Of a DNA stretch of 64,000 bases, positions 45,350 to 55,253 are shown one piece after another; the stretch's first letter is position 1; the number at the start of each line of letters is the position of its first letter. A model generated the notes under the pieces. It had not been told where the DNA came from. It saw only the letters and a program-made list of their open reading frames with translations, and did not search any database. Source of the DNA: Verrucomicrobiota bacterium. GTDB taxonomy: Bacteria; Verrucomicrobiota; Verrucomicrobiia; Verrucomicrobiales; Akkermansiaceae. The stretch covers positions 56,706-120,705 of the forward strand of contig RDZR01000025.1 in assembly GCA_004294095.1 (NCBI GenBank). The letters run 5' to 3'. The translations under genes were made by a program, and so were the position numbers.

Positions 45350-46603
45350 ATGATACTTTCTACGATTCCCACATGGTTTGCAGCGCGCCAATTCAGTGCT
45401 CGTGAGCGATATGAAAGCCTGCCGATGCCGAAGCGCGGCGACGAGATGTGGCGATTCTCTAACCTCAAGCAACTCGCATTTGATGAGGGCACTGCATCTT
45501 CTGCCACGATTGATCCGCTCGATTTACTGGCGCGTTCCGCAGGGCCAGAAAAATCAGCTGCGAAGCTGGTTTTTCATCGTGATGAATTGATTCATTCAGA
45601 AGCCAATCTTCCCGCCGGAGTGATTTGCATGCCGCTCGCGCAAGCCATCATCGAGCACAGCGGCCTAATAGAAGCCCATTTCATGAAACAAGAAACTCGC
45701 TTGGGCTCTGCTAAATATGCGGCGCTTCACGAAGCTTCTGTTAGAAATGGCGTATTTGTTTTTGTTCCGGATGGAATTGAAGTGGAGGGCACGATTGAAG
45801 TGCATCACTGGAATTCAGGCACGGCCGGATTATTCCCCCACACGCTCATCGTCACTGGTCGGCACGCGAAAGTGTGTGTTGTTGATCATTTTGCATCGGC
45901 AGATGAAGAAGCAGGCGTGGTCATCGCGCTCAATGATTTAGCGGCCGGTGAAGGCTCCAAGCTCGACTACATCGCGCTGCAAGAACTCAACGAACTAAGC
46001 CGGATGATTCAAATCAACCAAACTAAGGTTGCTCGTGACGCATCGACGATTGGTTTCACGCTCAATACGGGCGCAGCGTGGGCGCGCAACGAATCTCTCT
46101 CGCGGCTGGAAGGGCCAGGTGGGCGATCCGATATGCTTTCGGTGAGTTTACCCGACCATCAGCAAGAATACGATCAACGCACGTTCCAGCATCACGTTGC
46201 TCCGGGTGCCACTTCAGATTTGCTTTTCAAAAATGTGCTTTACGGCCATTCGCGCACGATTTTTTCCGGTCTCATCTTTGTCGATGAAGGTGCTCATCAT
46301 ACCGATGCGTATCAGACATGCCGCAATCTTTTAAAAACGGACACTTGCGAAGCAAACTCGATGCCCGGCCTAGAAATCAATGCGGATCAAGTCAAGTGCT
46401 CGCACGGAAGCACCACTTCACAAATCAGTGATGATGAAATTTTCTACCTCCGCGCGCGGGGGATTGATCCAGCAAATGCACGGCGTTTGATCGCCCGTGG
46501 CTTCTGCATCGAAGCCATCCAAAGGCTCAATCATCCCGAACTTGAGTCGTTCATCATTGATCGCCTTGAGCGAAAATTTTCGCGGATTGCGGTGACAAGC
46601 TGA
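45350..46603 (+). CDS. sufD: Fe-S cluster assembly protein SufD
   Basis: SufD is the paralogue of SufB that completes the SufBC2D complex. The start includes PKRGDEMWRFSNLKQL, and the core has HHVAPGATSDLLFKNVLYG, GLIFVDEGAHHTDAYQTC and NADQVKCSHGSTTSQISDDE, family motifs. The length of 417 residues is normal. A terminator follows by 10 bp, closing the operon. Confidence 0.94.
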   Translation: MILSTIPTWFAARQFSARERYESLPMPKRGDEMWRFSNLKQLAFDEGTASSATIDPLDLLARSAGPEKSAAKLVFHRDELIHSEANLPAGVICMPLAQAIIEHSGLIEAHFMKQETRLGSAKYAALHEASVRNGVFVFVPDGIEVEGTIEVHHWNSGTAGLFPHTLIVTGRHAKVCVVDHFASADEEAGVVIALNDLAAGEGSKLDYIALQELNELSRMIQINQTKVARDASTIGFTLNTGAAWARNESLSRLEGPGGRSDMLSVSLPDHQQEYDQRTFQHHVAPGATSDLLFKNVLYGHSRTIFSGLIFVDEGAHHTDAYQTCRNLLKTDTCEANSMPGLEINADQVKCSHGSTTSQISDDEIFYLRARGIDPANARRLIARGFCIEAIQRLNHPELESFIIDRLERKFSRIAVTS

Positions 46604-46610
46604 CCCAATA

Positions 46611-46644
46611 AAAAAAGAGGCGATGCTTTTACATCGCCTCTTTT
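46611..46644. terminator. Bidirectional terminator between sufD and the secreted protein gene
   Basis: AAAAGAGGCGATG pairs with CATCGCCTCTTTT over a six-base loop. A T-run on each strand follows from the A-rich left arm and the T-rich right arm, fitting two convergent genes. Confidence 0.9.
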
Positions 46645-46668
46645 GGTTAGAAAAATACTGCCCAAAAT

Positions 46669-47220
46669 TTATTCTTTATATGGCAAGGATGAGTGGTGAA
46701 GGAAAATGCGGAGTTTGCCCTCATCGTCCTTTTTGAAGCCCCAAGTTTTATCCACCACGGTCACGTTGTTCTTATCGTCGGTGAGTCGGACGTTGCCCAT
46801 GGTGATGGCGACGTCGCCAGAAATGTGCACGGCAGCATTTTCAAATTCATACTTCGTCCATGGCTTGATCGCGAATCCCTTGTCAGGGAAATTTGGATCG
46901 CCACCCACAAAATAGGCAAGAGCGCCTTCCTTGGTGGTGCGGAATGTCTGCGGAGCGACCGTAAGAGTCGGCTTGAAAAGAACCGCGCCTAAATTGTAAG
47001 CGTATGCCGCATCGAGCACGGCGTTGGCGGTGGTCTTCGCTTTTTCAAAGCCACCGTCTTTGAAGTCGGTGGAAATTTGAACGAGTGCCGCACCCCATGC
47101 TTTTTGCGCGGCCTCCACTTCTTCTTCGGTAATGTTCGAGTTGACGATTGGAAATTCCTTCGCGCTTAACATCATGGTGGATAAGGCGATGGTCATGCAG
47201 GTGATTGCTTTGCGGATCAT
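46669..47220 (-). CDS. Secreted SnoaL-like/NTF2-fold protein
   Basis: The ATG at 47220 gives MIRKAITCMTIALSTMMLSA, a signal peptide. The remainder is about 160 residues of an alpha+beta fold with DAAYAYNLGAVLFKPTLTVA and a late KTWGFKKDDEGKLRIFLHHSSLPY, a pattern common in NTF2-like/SnoaL-like proteins such as DUF4440. It has no clear catalytic residues. Function unknown; periplasmic by signal. The track start at 47283 is upstream of the signal peptide. Confidence 0.6.
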   Translation of the reverse strand: MIRKAITCMTIALSTMMLSAKEFPIVNSNITEEEVEAAQKAWGAALVQISTDFKDGGFEKAKTTANAVLDAAYAYNLGAVLFKPTLTVAPQTFRTTKEGALAYFVGGDPNFPDKGFAIKPWTKYEFENAAVHISGDVAITMGNVRLTDDKNNVTVVDKTWGFKKDDEGKLRIFLHHSSLPYKE

Positions 47221-47338
47221 AAGATAGTTGGTCTGAATTTTCGTAATTGTTACTGATGTGCGTGAGATACTAACACACTTCAACCATCGCAGATGCTTGA
47301 AGATTACATCTTGGAAAAAGCTGACAAATTTCTAATGC

Positions 47339-48226
47339 TCATTTTTTGCTCCGGCTCTCTAATAATTCAATTACCAATGGATTCGGAAACTGGCGGGTTG
47401 GAGAAATGGCATAAAAGGTTTCCTGGATGTCGGCAAAGCGATGGTAAATGACGAGTTCGCCGCGCTTGAGTTCCGTTTCAACGACGACGGGTGGGACCAA
47501 TGCTAGGCCAGCACCCTCACGAGCCAGCAAGCGCAGCATGGCCATATCATCTACCTCCGCGGCGATGTTAGGGAAAATACCATGCATTTCTAACAAGAGA
47601 TCAAACGAAGCACGCAAACTACTGTCTAACGATGGCAAGACCAGTGGCACGTTTGCTAAATCACTCGGGAAGGACATCCGCTTTTTTTTGAAGAGCTGCT
47701 TGCGCCCAACGAGTGCCACTGGTTGCTGATCTAACAGGTGGCTGTGCCATTGCGTTTCCGCATCGCGGTGCACCGGTAAATTGGAGAGCACGAGATCTAA
47801 CTGGTGAATCCGCAACTGCGCTAACAGATCACGCAAATTTCCTGAACGAATCACTAATTCAACGTCGGGCCGGTTGATTAAGGACCGCAAAAAAACGAGT
47901 TGAAAATTGCGAGATAAAGTCGCCACAGACCCGACCCTGAGCAGGGTGCGCTTGCCGCCGGTGCGGTTTTCTAACATACTCATCATCTCCTCTCCAGCTC
48001 GAAAAATTCCTTCTGCGTATTGAAGTGCGATTCTTCCAGATTCTGTTAGAATGAGTGTTTTATGTTCACGGCTAAATAATGGCTGGCCGATGCTTTCCTC
48101 AAGTTGCTTGAGTTGCACACTGAGCGACGATTGCGAGATGCCCAATCGTTGAGCAGCACCAGTCAATGTCCCATGATTGGCAATCGCGCGAAAATAGCGC
48201 AAATGGTGGTAATTTAAGAACGACAT
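47339..48226 (-). CDS. LysR-type transcriptional regulator (NhaR-like)
   Basis: The N-terminal helix-turn-helix (LRYFRAIANHGTLTGAAQRLGISQ) and the QLEESIGQPLFSREHKTL wing are standard LysR features. The effector domain follows from about residue 90 with RVGSVATLSRNF. Spacing and wording resemble NhaR, the Na+ responsive regulator, though no antiporter gene is adjacent. The target is unknown, as the neighbours are a secreted protein and dus. Confidence 0.87.
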   Translation of the reverse strand: MSFLNYHHLRYFRAIANHGTLTGAAQRLGISQSSLSVQLKQLEESIGQPLFSREHKTLILTESGRIALQYAEGIFRAGEEMMSMLENRTGGKRTLLRVGSVATLSRNFQLVFLRSLINRPDVELVIRSGNLRDLLAQLRIHQLDLVLSNLPVHRDAETQWHSHLLDQQPVALVGRKQLFKKKRMSFPSDLANVPLVLPSLDSSLRASFDLLLEMHGIFPNIAAEVDDMAMLRLLAREGAGLALVPPVVVETELKRGELVIYHRFADIQETFYAISPTRQFPNPLVIELLESRSKK

Positions 48227-48346
48227 GAGCCATGACTATCGTTCGTTTTTACAGAACAAAAGATTATAAGACATCTATTGGGATGATTGCTCGGAGATCA
48301 GCATGAGTGCGTCGAGCATCGGCATTCCACTCTACAGGTGGGTGAT

Positions 48347-49396
48347 TCAAAATTGGCTGTGATCCGCCGTTTCTAACAATTCAGCAAAGCCGCAGAATAG
48401 TTTGGAATCATTCGGCGGCTGCGCTGGTAGAGGTGCATCATGATCAAGCTGATCACGGCAAATCGAGTGAAATTCATCAGGTGTTTTGGCCCGCCGCATT
48501 TCATATTCAAAGCGATCTGTTAGGCCGTGGCTGATGTAAGCGAGTGTCTTCTTCATGCGTTGCACATGGGCAAGCGGAATGAACTTGGGAGTCTCCATGG
48601 CAATTTCCTGATAGAGTTCCTCAATGTATTGCCATAAATCGCGGTAGCTTGGCACTGGCATCTCAGTTCCCAGAAAACTCGCGATGATTTGGCTGAAAAT
48701 CCATGGATTGCGAATCGCCCCGCGGCCAATCATTAGCCCGTTGGCACTTGTCTGCCGGTAGGTTGCTCGAGCCGTCGCAAGATCGACGATGTTGCCATTG
48801 GCGATGACGGGGCATTGCAATGTTTGAACTGCGCGATTCACCCATTCCGGATGCACGGGCGATTGGTAGCGCTCATGAACGGTGCGGCTGTGAATCGTCA
48901 ATCCATCAATTGCATGCCGTTGAAAAATGTTGAGAAGCTCAGAAAATTCATCGGGCGCGTAGTAGCCGAGGCGCGTCTTAACGGTGAAGCGGCCGTCAAT
49001 CACCTCGCGCAATCGGCCAATGATTTCGTCAATCACCGCAGGATGGCGCAGTAACCCGCCGCCTGCTTCTTTGCGGCAGACGATGGGTGCTGGACAGCCG
49101 AGATTGAGATCGATGCCAGCGATCGGGAAGCGTTGTAAATCCTGCGCCGTGCGGACCAAACACTCGACATCACGCCCAATCATTTGTGCAAAAATCGGGC
49201 GGCCCGTCTTATTTTCCGTAATCGAGCGCAGAATGTAGGGGTTCAGCTTCGAGTCCGGATGCACGCGAAAATATTCCGTTACGAACCAATCGGGTGCGCC
49301 ACGCCGCGCGAGCACACGCATGAATGGTAAATCCGTCACATCCTGCATTGGAGCCAAGACCAACGCCGGGCGATCATTGCGAAGAAAATCACGCAT
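48347..49396 (-). CDS. dus: tRNA-dihydrouridine synthase
   Basis: A flavin enzyme that reduces uridines in tRNA. It has VLAPMQDVTDLPFM at the N-terminus, the active-site region DLNLGCPAPIVCRKEAGGGLL with the catalytic cysteine, TVKTRLGY and VIANGNIVDLATARATYRQT. The length of 349 residues is typical. It follows the U32 gene on the same strand by 18 bp. Which Dus subfamily cannot be decided. Confidence 0.93.
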   Translation of the reverse strand: MRDFLRNDRPALVLAPMQDVTDLPFMRVLARRGAPDWFVTEYFRVHPDSKLNPYILRSITENKTGRPIFAQMIGRDVECLVRTAQDLQRFPIAGIDLNLGCPAPIVCRKEAGGGLLRHPAVIDEIIGRLREVIDGRFTVKTRLGYYAPDEFSELLNIFQRHAIDGLTIHSRTVHERYQSPVHPEWVNRAVQTLQCPVIANGNIVDLATARATYRQTSANGLMIGRGAIRNPWIFSQIIASFLGTEMPVPSYRDLWQYIEELYQEIAMETPKFIPLAHVQRMKKTLAYISHGLTDRFEYEMRRAKTPDEFHSICRDQLDHDAPLPAQPPNDSKLFCGFAELLETADHSQF

Positions 49397-49414
49397 CTTC
49401 TTGGATCATTTTTG

Positions 49415-51892
49415 TTAGGTAATTTCTGCCAGCGTGCCTTCGGTGACGCCAAGTTTTTCGATCACCTGCATTTCGTCTAACAAATCATCCGCAGTGCGAG
49501 CACCTCCTAACAATTCTTGATAGCCTCGGATGATGGATGATGCTTGGTGATCTTCATTAAGCAACTCAATGCGGAATCGGCGCAGGCCAGCTTGTTTCAA
49601 TGCGCGAAGGTATCGTGCACCCGATTGTGCTCTGCCGTTAAATAGCGTATTGCGACAGCCCACATCCGCTTGCAAGCGGTGGAGTTGGCCGACGCGGTCT
49701 CTCAAATGCACTTCGTGTTTTTCACATGGGCGGCCGCAGTCTTTATAAGTCGTGCCTTCGCTCAAGAAGGTGCAAAAAACGCAGTGCTCCATATGAAACA
49801 TTGGGATGTGTTGGTGAATCGTCAGCTCGAACCACTCGGGCGGCGCTCTGTGCAAAAGCTCAAGCACTTGGCCGATATTCAAGTCATACGATACCGTCAT
49901 GAAATCCAGCGCGGCATGTTGTTTTAATAACTTGGCGGAAATCGGATTTGCCACATTGAGTGAAAAATCTCCAATTTTAATCATCTCGCTACGGTTTTTA
50001 TAGTAGTGCAATGCGGATAGATTTCTCAAAAGCAGGCCATCCGGCTCCGCCTTTTCGATCAGCTTGAGATAACCAATCTCTCCGGGCTTAAGAATCCGCG
50101 GTGTGGCGAGAATGATTTTAGAAGCCGGATCTTTCGATTGGTTGCGGAACCACTGCACCGCATCGCGGTAGCGGCGAGGATCTTCATAATCGCAGATCAC
50201 TCTGGAAACGCCGGCATCGATCGCTGCTTCTAACTGAATCTGCGTGCGGCAAAGCACACTGAGCTGCATCGCCTCAGTCGGGGGAACTGATGATTTTTGT
50301 GGCAACAAATCTCGGTAATCAACGAGAGATGGGTTCCTAACATTTTTCTCCTGATGCATCGCATCGAGCCGCTCGACAAGATCTCGGCGCAATTGATTGA
50401 TGGCGGATAAGGGAAAATGGCATTCGCCAACTAACAGATTTTCCAACGTTTCTAACTGATAGCTCGTGCCCCCAAGTCTGCCGAGTTGAGCACTCAGCGT
50501 CGCCGCCGTTAGCGGGTGTTGAGTTGCTCGTTGGATGAGCTCTGTGGATGTGATTTGGATGCCGTTGCATTCGACGCGCAATGATTCTCCTGGAGCACCG
50601 CGAACTGTGAGATTCACTGGCGTGGTGCGTAGATTGAGCCGTGTGTTTTTCCAAAAACGTTTCAATTCAGAATCGAGCTGAGGATCCGAAGTTTTATACA
50701 ATATTTGCCCCGGACGGATGCGGGAAAAATCAAGGCCGCTGTGAACGGGGTGAAAAATCAAACGCTCACCCTCCACGCGCCAGATGCGTGCGCCTTGCTC
50801 GAAGTCGCGATTTTCTCCCGCATCGAAGACCACTCCATCGCCCGCTTGAATTGGCAGCTCGCTGGTTGCGGTGAGACGGACCCACGATGGCGCGCACTCG
50901 GCGATTTCTCCTAACAGAGGCCCGCGTTTTTTACCGAATTTGCCATGCGTGAGGTAGGGATGATTCGTGCCTGCGAGCCAGCCGGTGCTTAGGCCACGCG
51001 AGAACGTCATTTCGAGGGCATAGCGATCTTCACTCGTGATGGGCGATGGCCGCGCTGCCATCGCGGCATCGATCGCGCGGCGATACACGCGAGTGACTGC
51101 GGCGACATATTCAGGGGATTTGAGACGGCCTTCGATTTTAAACGACTTCACTCCAGCCTTGATGAGTTGTGGAATCAAATCCACGGCGGCAAGGTCTTGC
51201 GGGCTGAGCAAATAGCGCACGGCTCCGAGATCCCGCGTCACGCCATCGACGACGATTTCGTAAGGCATGCGGCATGCTTGCGCGCATTCTCCACGATTGG
51301 CGCTGCGCTGGCCGAGCGCTTCACTTGTGAGGCATTGGCCGGAATAAGCGACGCATAATGCACCGTGGACGAAGACTTCGAGCGGCGTTTTAATTTCTAA
51401 CACTTCGTTAGCCCGGCTTTGAAATCGTTCAATTTCCCGAACCGACAATTCGCGCGCGAGCACGGCTCTTTCTAACGGATAGATTGATTCGATGAAAGCA
51501 AGCCCCTCTGGCGAAGTGATCGTCATTTGAGTGGATGCATGAAGCTCAACTTCCGGAGCGATGCTGCGCGCCATTTCAGCGAGGCCGAGGTCTTGGATGA
51601 TCAAAGCGTCCACACCCGCCGCAGCAACCTTTTCAAGCTGCTGACTCGCTGCTTCCAACTCGCCAGAGAAGATCAGCGTGTTCATGGTCACAAATCCCTT
51701 CACGCCGTGGCGGTGAAGAAATTCCATGAGCTCTCCCAAATCGTCTGAGGTAAAATTTTCCGCCCGCAGCCTGGCATTGAAACTCGGCAGTCCGAAATAA
51801 ATCGCATCTGCTCCAGCGGCGACTGCAGCGCGCGCGCAATCCCAATTTCCTGCGGGAGAGAGCAGCTCTGGCTGATGTTGCAAGTGAGACAT
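49415..51892 (-). CDS. Peptidase U32 family protein (RlhA-like)
   Basis: The 825-residue protein starts MSHLQHQPELLSPAGNWDCA, has the U32 motif with FVHGALCVAYSGQCLTSEALGQRSANRGECAQACRMPYE near 195, and further conserved cysteines HMEHCVFCTFLSEGTTYKDC in the C-terminal part. A DUF3656-like stretch sits in the middle. Enterobacterial RlhA of this family hydroxylates 23S rRNA cytidine; here that role is inferred. The ATG at 51892 is used; the track start at 51937 overlaps the upstream gene. Confidence 0.88.
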   Translation of the reverse strand: MSHLQHQPELLSPAGNWDCARAAVAAGADAIYFGLPSFNARLRAENFTSDDLGELMEFLHRHGVKGFVTMNTLIFSGELEAASQQLEKVAAAGVDALIIQDLGLAEMARSIAPEVELHASTQMTITSPEGLAFIESIYPLERAVLARELSVREIERFQSRANEVLEIKTPLEVFVHGALCVAYSGQCLTSEALGQRSANRGECAQACRMPYEIVVDGVTRDLGAVRYLLSPQDLAAVDLIPQLIKAGVKSFKIEGRLKSPEYVAAVTRVYRRAIDAAMAARPSPITSEDRYALEMTFSRGLSTGWLAGTNHPYLTHGKFGKKRGPLLGEIAECAPSWVRLTATSELPIQAGDGVVFDAGENRDFEQGARIWRVEGERLIFHPVHSGLDFSRIRPGQILYKTSDPQLDSELKRFWKNTRLNLRTTPVNLTVRGAPGESLRVECNGIQITSTELIQRATQHPLTAATLSAQLGRLGGTSYQLETLENLLVGECHFPLSAINQLRRDLVERLDAMHQEKNVRNPSLVDYRDLLPQKSSVPPTEAMQLSVLCRTQIQLEAAIDAGVSRVICDYEDPRRYRDAVQWFRNQSKDPASKIILATPRILKPGEIGYLKLIEKAEPDGLLLRNLSALHYYKNRSEMIKIGDFSLNVANPISAKLLKQHAALDFMTVSYDLNIGQVLELLHRAPPEWFELTIHQHIPMFHMEHCVFCTFLSEGTTYKDCGRPCEKHEVHLRDRVGQLHRLQADVGCRNTLFNGRAQSGARYLRALKQAGLRRFRIELLNEDHQASSIIRGYQELLGGARTADDLLDEMQVIEKLGVTEGTLAEIT

Positions 51893-51911
51893 GGCTGGTG
51901 ATTCGAGCAGC

Positions 51912-52637
51912 TTACGGGCTCCAAGCGCCGAGCGCAATCATCTCCCGCGTGGCAGCTTCCGCCCAGCCGCGATTGGCCGCCGGAGATGCGGGCGATGGGT
52001 GAATGATTTTACCTATTTTTGGCTTAAACCCGTCAAGTTGCTTGCAGGCACGGATGAATCGTTGCTCGGCGAAGCCACCGATGCCGATCAAAAATTCTGG
52101 AGCAAACCACTCGATGGCTTCGCGCAAATGAACATCACACGCGTGCTCGACTGGCTGCATTTCTACCGCGGAAATTTTATCGGGTGTTAGATTTGCGCCG
52201 CTCTCTGTCATCCAAACAAGCGGGCAATAATTCAGCACAAAGTGGTCGCGAAAAAAAGCGTCTGAGGTGACGAAGCGTTCTTTCATCAGGCCCCAGAGCC
52301 GCTTGCCGCTAACTTCGGAGCGTTGGCAAGCAAAGCCATGGATCGGGCGCTTCGGATGTTCCAAGGCGGGTTTATCAATCGGTTCGTGAATGCCTAACCA
52401 ATCTCGCACCATCGAGACTTCGCCAAATGGCACGCCAGTTTGGGCCATGCCAAATGGGCCGGGATTCATACCTAACAGAAGAATGCGCCGCGATTTTTTT
52501 CCATAGCATTCCACGTAGCGAGCGTGGGCCTGCCATGCGTAATCTAACGGATGGTAGGTGAAGGCCACTGGCGCGGAAAATTCCAGATGCCTGAGCGTAT
52601 CTGCCAAGTGTTGCGAGGATGTGAGCAGCGAATTCAT
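51912..52637 (-). CDS. Uracil-DNA glycosylase family protein, SMUG1-like
   Basis: The uracil-binding motif is LLGMNPGPFGMAQTGVPFGE and the second catalytic motif is HPSPASPAANRGW, both characteristic of SMUG1 rather than Ung. The ATG at 52637 forms a TGATG overlap with the ctaB stop; an alternative ATG is at 52649. It would remove uracil or oxidised pyrimidines from DNA. It lies in a minus-strand run with ctaB, U32 and dus. Confidence 0.88.
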   Translation of the reverse strand: MNSLLTSSQHLADTLRHLEFSAPVAFTYHPLDYAWQAHARYVECYGKKSRRILLLGMNPGPFGMAQTGVPFGEVSMVRDWLGIHEPIDKPALEHPKRPIHGFACQRSEVSGKRLWGLMKERFVTSDAFFRDHFVLNYCPLVWMTESGANLTPDKISAVEMQPVEHACDVHLREAIEWFAPEFLIGIGGFAEQRFIRACKQLDGFKPKIGKIIHPSPASPAANRGWAEAATREMIALGAWSP

Positions 52638-53557
52638 CAATGCTTCCATGCAAGCAGCAAGATCACCAATGCGACTGGTAAATAAATCAACGTGAAGAAA
52701 AACAATTGCCTAGCAGAAGTGCGCTGCCCATCGGCCGCGAAGCGCAGTGCGAGTGCCGTCATGAAAAGTGCTAACAGAGGCCCGAAAATCGTCCACAACA
52801 ACGAGGCATGGCCAAGCACGGAAGGCATGATTGAGACGGCGCCTAACAGCAACGCGCAAAATGCCGCAATCCAGCCACTTTTTCGTCCGCTCACATCGCC
52901 GTTGGACCACATTTTGTAGCCAGCTGCTTCGTATTCTTCGCGGCACAGCCAGTTGATGGCGACGAAGTGCGGCAGTTGCCAAAAAAATAGCAACGCAAAT
53001 AAAAACCACGCTTCAGAACCTAGTTGGCCACCAGCGCCGACCCACCCGATCATCGGCGGGATCGCGCCTGGAATCGCACCGATTAAGGTGTTGATTGAGC
53101 TCAAGCGTTTAATCGGGGTGTAAACAAAAACGTAAATGGCCAAGGTGGCGGCTGTTAGATAAGCGGCGAGATCGCCAACTTTTGCTGCTAGATGAATAAT
53201 ACCGACCGCCGAAAGCACCCAACCGATGCCAAATGCGACGAGCGGATCCATGCGCCGCGAAGGCAGTGGACGATTGGCCGTGCGCTTCATCCGCGCATCG
53301 AGATCGACTTCCATCAATTGATTGATCGCGGCTGAGCCGAAGGCTGCCGCTGCGGTGCCGAAGAGCGTGTGCAGTAATTTCCACCAATCAAATGTGGCCC
53401 ATGATGAAGCTAAAATGTAGCCAAAGAAGGTGGTGATGAGCACAAAAAAATTGAGCCGCACCTTCATGAGCACGACCAAGTCTTGCTTCAACTTCGGGCT
53501 TGCTTGCTCGGGAATCGTGAGTGGCTGCTCGTCGGTCACGCAGCGATCATGCAGCAT
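52637..53557 (-). CDS. ctaB: Protoheme IX farnesyltransferase (heme O synthase)
   Basis: The UbiA-type membrane enzyme adds a farnesyl group to heme b to make heme o. The prenyl-diphosphate/Mg site is NQLMEVDLDARMKRTANRPL, with the second loop at PIKRLSSINTLIGAIPGAIPPMIGW. About nine membrane segments are visible. The 306-residue length is normal. Presence of the gene implies an aerobic heme-copper oxidase elsewhere, an inference. Confidence 0.93.
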   Translation of the reverse strand: MLHDRCVTDEQPLTIPEQASPKLKQDLVVLMKVRLNFFVLITTFFGYILASSWATFDWWKLLHTLFGTAAAAFGSAAINQLMEVDLDARMKRTANRPLPSRRMDPLVAFGIGWVLSAVGIIHLAAKVGDLAAYLTAATLAIYVFVYTPIKRLSSINTLIGAIPGAIPPMIGWVGAGGQLGSEAWFLFALLFFWQLPHFVAINWLCREEYEAAGYKMWSNGDVSGRKSGWIAAFCALLLGAVSIMPSVLGHASLLWTIFGPLLALFMTALALRFAADGQRTSARQLFFFTLIYLPVALVILLLAWKH

Positions 53558-53604
53558 GATGCGTGATCATCCAAGACGTGAGTTTTCTAAAGTTTACCAG
53601 CGGC

Positions 53605-54540
53605 TCAAGGACGCGCGAGGCTGTCTGATTTTTGTAAATTACTTGGATTGGGAATAATTTGCCGGAGTAAATTATTTCCTCTCTCGATCTCGCCATAGAC
53701 GATGCCTATCTGAGCGGGTGTGAGAACTCCCTCAAAACATTTTAGCAGAGCTTCTTTTTCGGCCTGGTGGCGGCGAAAGCTATCGTCCTGCGCCACCTGC
53801 GGATCCATCGTTCCCGAGCTTCGGCTCATTTCTTTCATGGTGAAAAAACCATCCACGGTAATTTCGCTGGTGCGCAGTGGCAGAACCGAGCTGCCGATGA
53901 GCGAGAGTGATTGTTTGGGAAAAACTTGCAGCTCATTGCGCGCGTGCATTCTCAAGCGGTCATGTAATTGTGCGCGTTGTTCGCTCGAGAGATCGACACT
54001 TTCAATCGTTGGCGTCAGGCGTTGCATGGCTCGGGTTTCGACGAGGTTTTCAAATGCTCTTTCACGCATTTTTTCAAAGTTGGCGAGTTGTTCGGGCGAT
54101 AAGAGTTTTTTGAGTCCTTTTTCCAACGCTTCGCTGCGCGCCATGAGGTCATCAAATGGAGATAGATTCGGATCGTGAATCGCTTGCACTTCGTCTAACA
54201 GCCGCATCAAGTCCGCTTCTTGATCGAAGGAAAGGCCGAGCTCCTCAGCCAGCCTGCGCATTTTTGCTTCCCGTTCGCCAAGTGGGCCTTTGGCCAACAG
54301 CTCACTCAGCGGAAATTGACTCGATGGATCGACGGCGAGCTCGGTCGATGAACTGTTAGAGGACGATGCGCTGCGATCTGAAGACGTGCGATCGACATCT
54401 TGAGTTGAGTGGCGTTGGGAAGATTTTCCCTCGGGGGTGGCAACAGTTTCCTCACTCGCTGGCGGAGCTGGCTTGAGCACCCATGCGATGCTAAAGCCAA
54501 TGAGAAGGGTGACGACGGATAAAAGATGATGGGATTTCAT
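53605..54540 (-). CDS. Membrane-anchored protein of unknown function
   Basis: One N-terminal membrane segment (LLSVVTLLIGFSIAWVL) is followed by a Ser/Thr-rich linker of about 50 residues and a helical domain with two similar stretches, AEELGLSFDQEADLMRLLDE and VDLSSEQRAQLHDRL. I do not recognise the family. The start overlaps the rpe stop as ATGA, so the two genes are co-translated. Confidence 0.6.
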   Translation of the reverse strand: MKSHHLLSVVTLLIGFSIAWVLKPAPPASEETVATPEGKSSQRHSTQDVDRTSSDRSASSSNSSSTELAVDPSSQFPLSELLAKGPLGEREAKMRRLAEELGLSFDQEADLMRLLDEVQAIHDPNLSPFDDLMARSEALEKGLKKLLSPEQLANFEKMRERAFENLVETRAMQRLTPTIESVDLSSEQRAQLHDRLRMHARNELQVFPKQSLSLIGSSVLPLRTSEITVDGFFTMKEMSRSSGTMDPQVAQDDSFRRHQAEKEALLKCFEGVLTPAQIGIVYGEIERGNNLLRQIIPNPSNLQKSDSLARP

Positions 54541-55205
54541 GGGTTGCGAATGGAATGAATGGCCGCAGACATATCAATGGCTTGGAACGTTGAAGATCCG
54601 GCGACCATGACGTTGGCTCCAGCAGTGTAGCATAATTTTGCGGTTTGCGCATGAATTCCTCCATCGACTTCGATGTGGAAAGATGCACCATATTTTTCAC
54701 GTAGCGTCACCGCGTGGGAAATTTTTTCTAACACTTCTGGCATGAATGCTTGGCCGCCGAAGCCCGGCACCACCGTCATGCACAATAGAAGATCAATATC
54801 TCGCAAATACGGCTCCGCGGCGGAGAGCGGCGTGGCGGGGTTGAGCACCAATCCGGCGAGCAAGCCAGCGCGGCGGATGCGCTTGAGTGTCTCGGCCACA
54901 TCGTGATCGGCCTCGACGTGGACTGAGATTAAATCCGAGCCGGCGGCGATGAAGCGCTCCAAGTAATGATCCGGTTTGGAAATCATCAGATGGACATCGA
55001 GAAAAATATCATTGCACTCATGCACCGTTTTGACCATCGCCGGGCCAAACGAGATATTATCCACGAAGTGCCCATCCATGACATCAAGATGCAGCCAATC
55101 TGCCCCAGCATGAATCGCGCGGCTCACTTCGCTGCCAATTTTTGAGAAATCAGCCGCAAGCAGTGAGGGCGCAACCACTCGATCCCGAAATGTTCTTGCG
55201 ATCAT
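54537..55205 (-). CDS. rpe: Ribulose-phosphate 3-epimerase
   Basis: The TIM-barrel enzyme interconverts ribulose- and xylulose-5-phosphate. Motifs are APSLLAADFSKIGSEV, WLHLDVMDGHFVDNISFGP, TVVPGFGGQAFMPEVLEKI and IEVDGGI, giving the metal and phosphate sites. I use the ATG at 55205 (MIARTF...); the track starts at a GTG at 55241, and neither has a Shine-Dalgarno. Confidence 0.94.
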   Translation of the reverse strand: MIARTFRDRVVAPSLLAADFSKIGSEVSRAIHAGADWLHLDVMDGHFVDNISFGPAMVKTVHECNDIFLDVHLMISKPDHYLERFIAAGSDLISVHVEADHDVAETLKRIRRAGLLAGLVLNPATPLSAAEPYLRDIDLLLCMTVVPGFGGQAFMPEVLEKISHAVTLREKYGASFHIEVDGGIHAQTAKLCYTAGANVMVAGSSTFQAIDMSAAIHSIRNP

Positions 55206-55253
55206 ACGGCGATTGGAATCAGGAACTTCCTTTCTTGGCACGTAAATTTTTTC

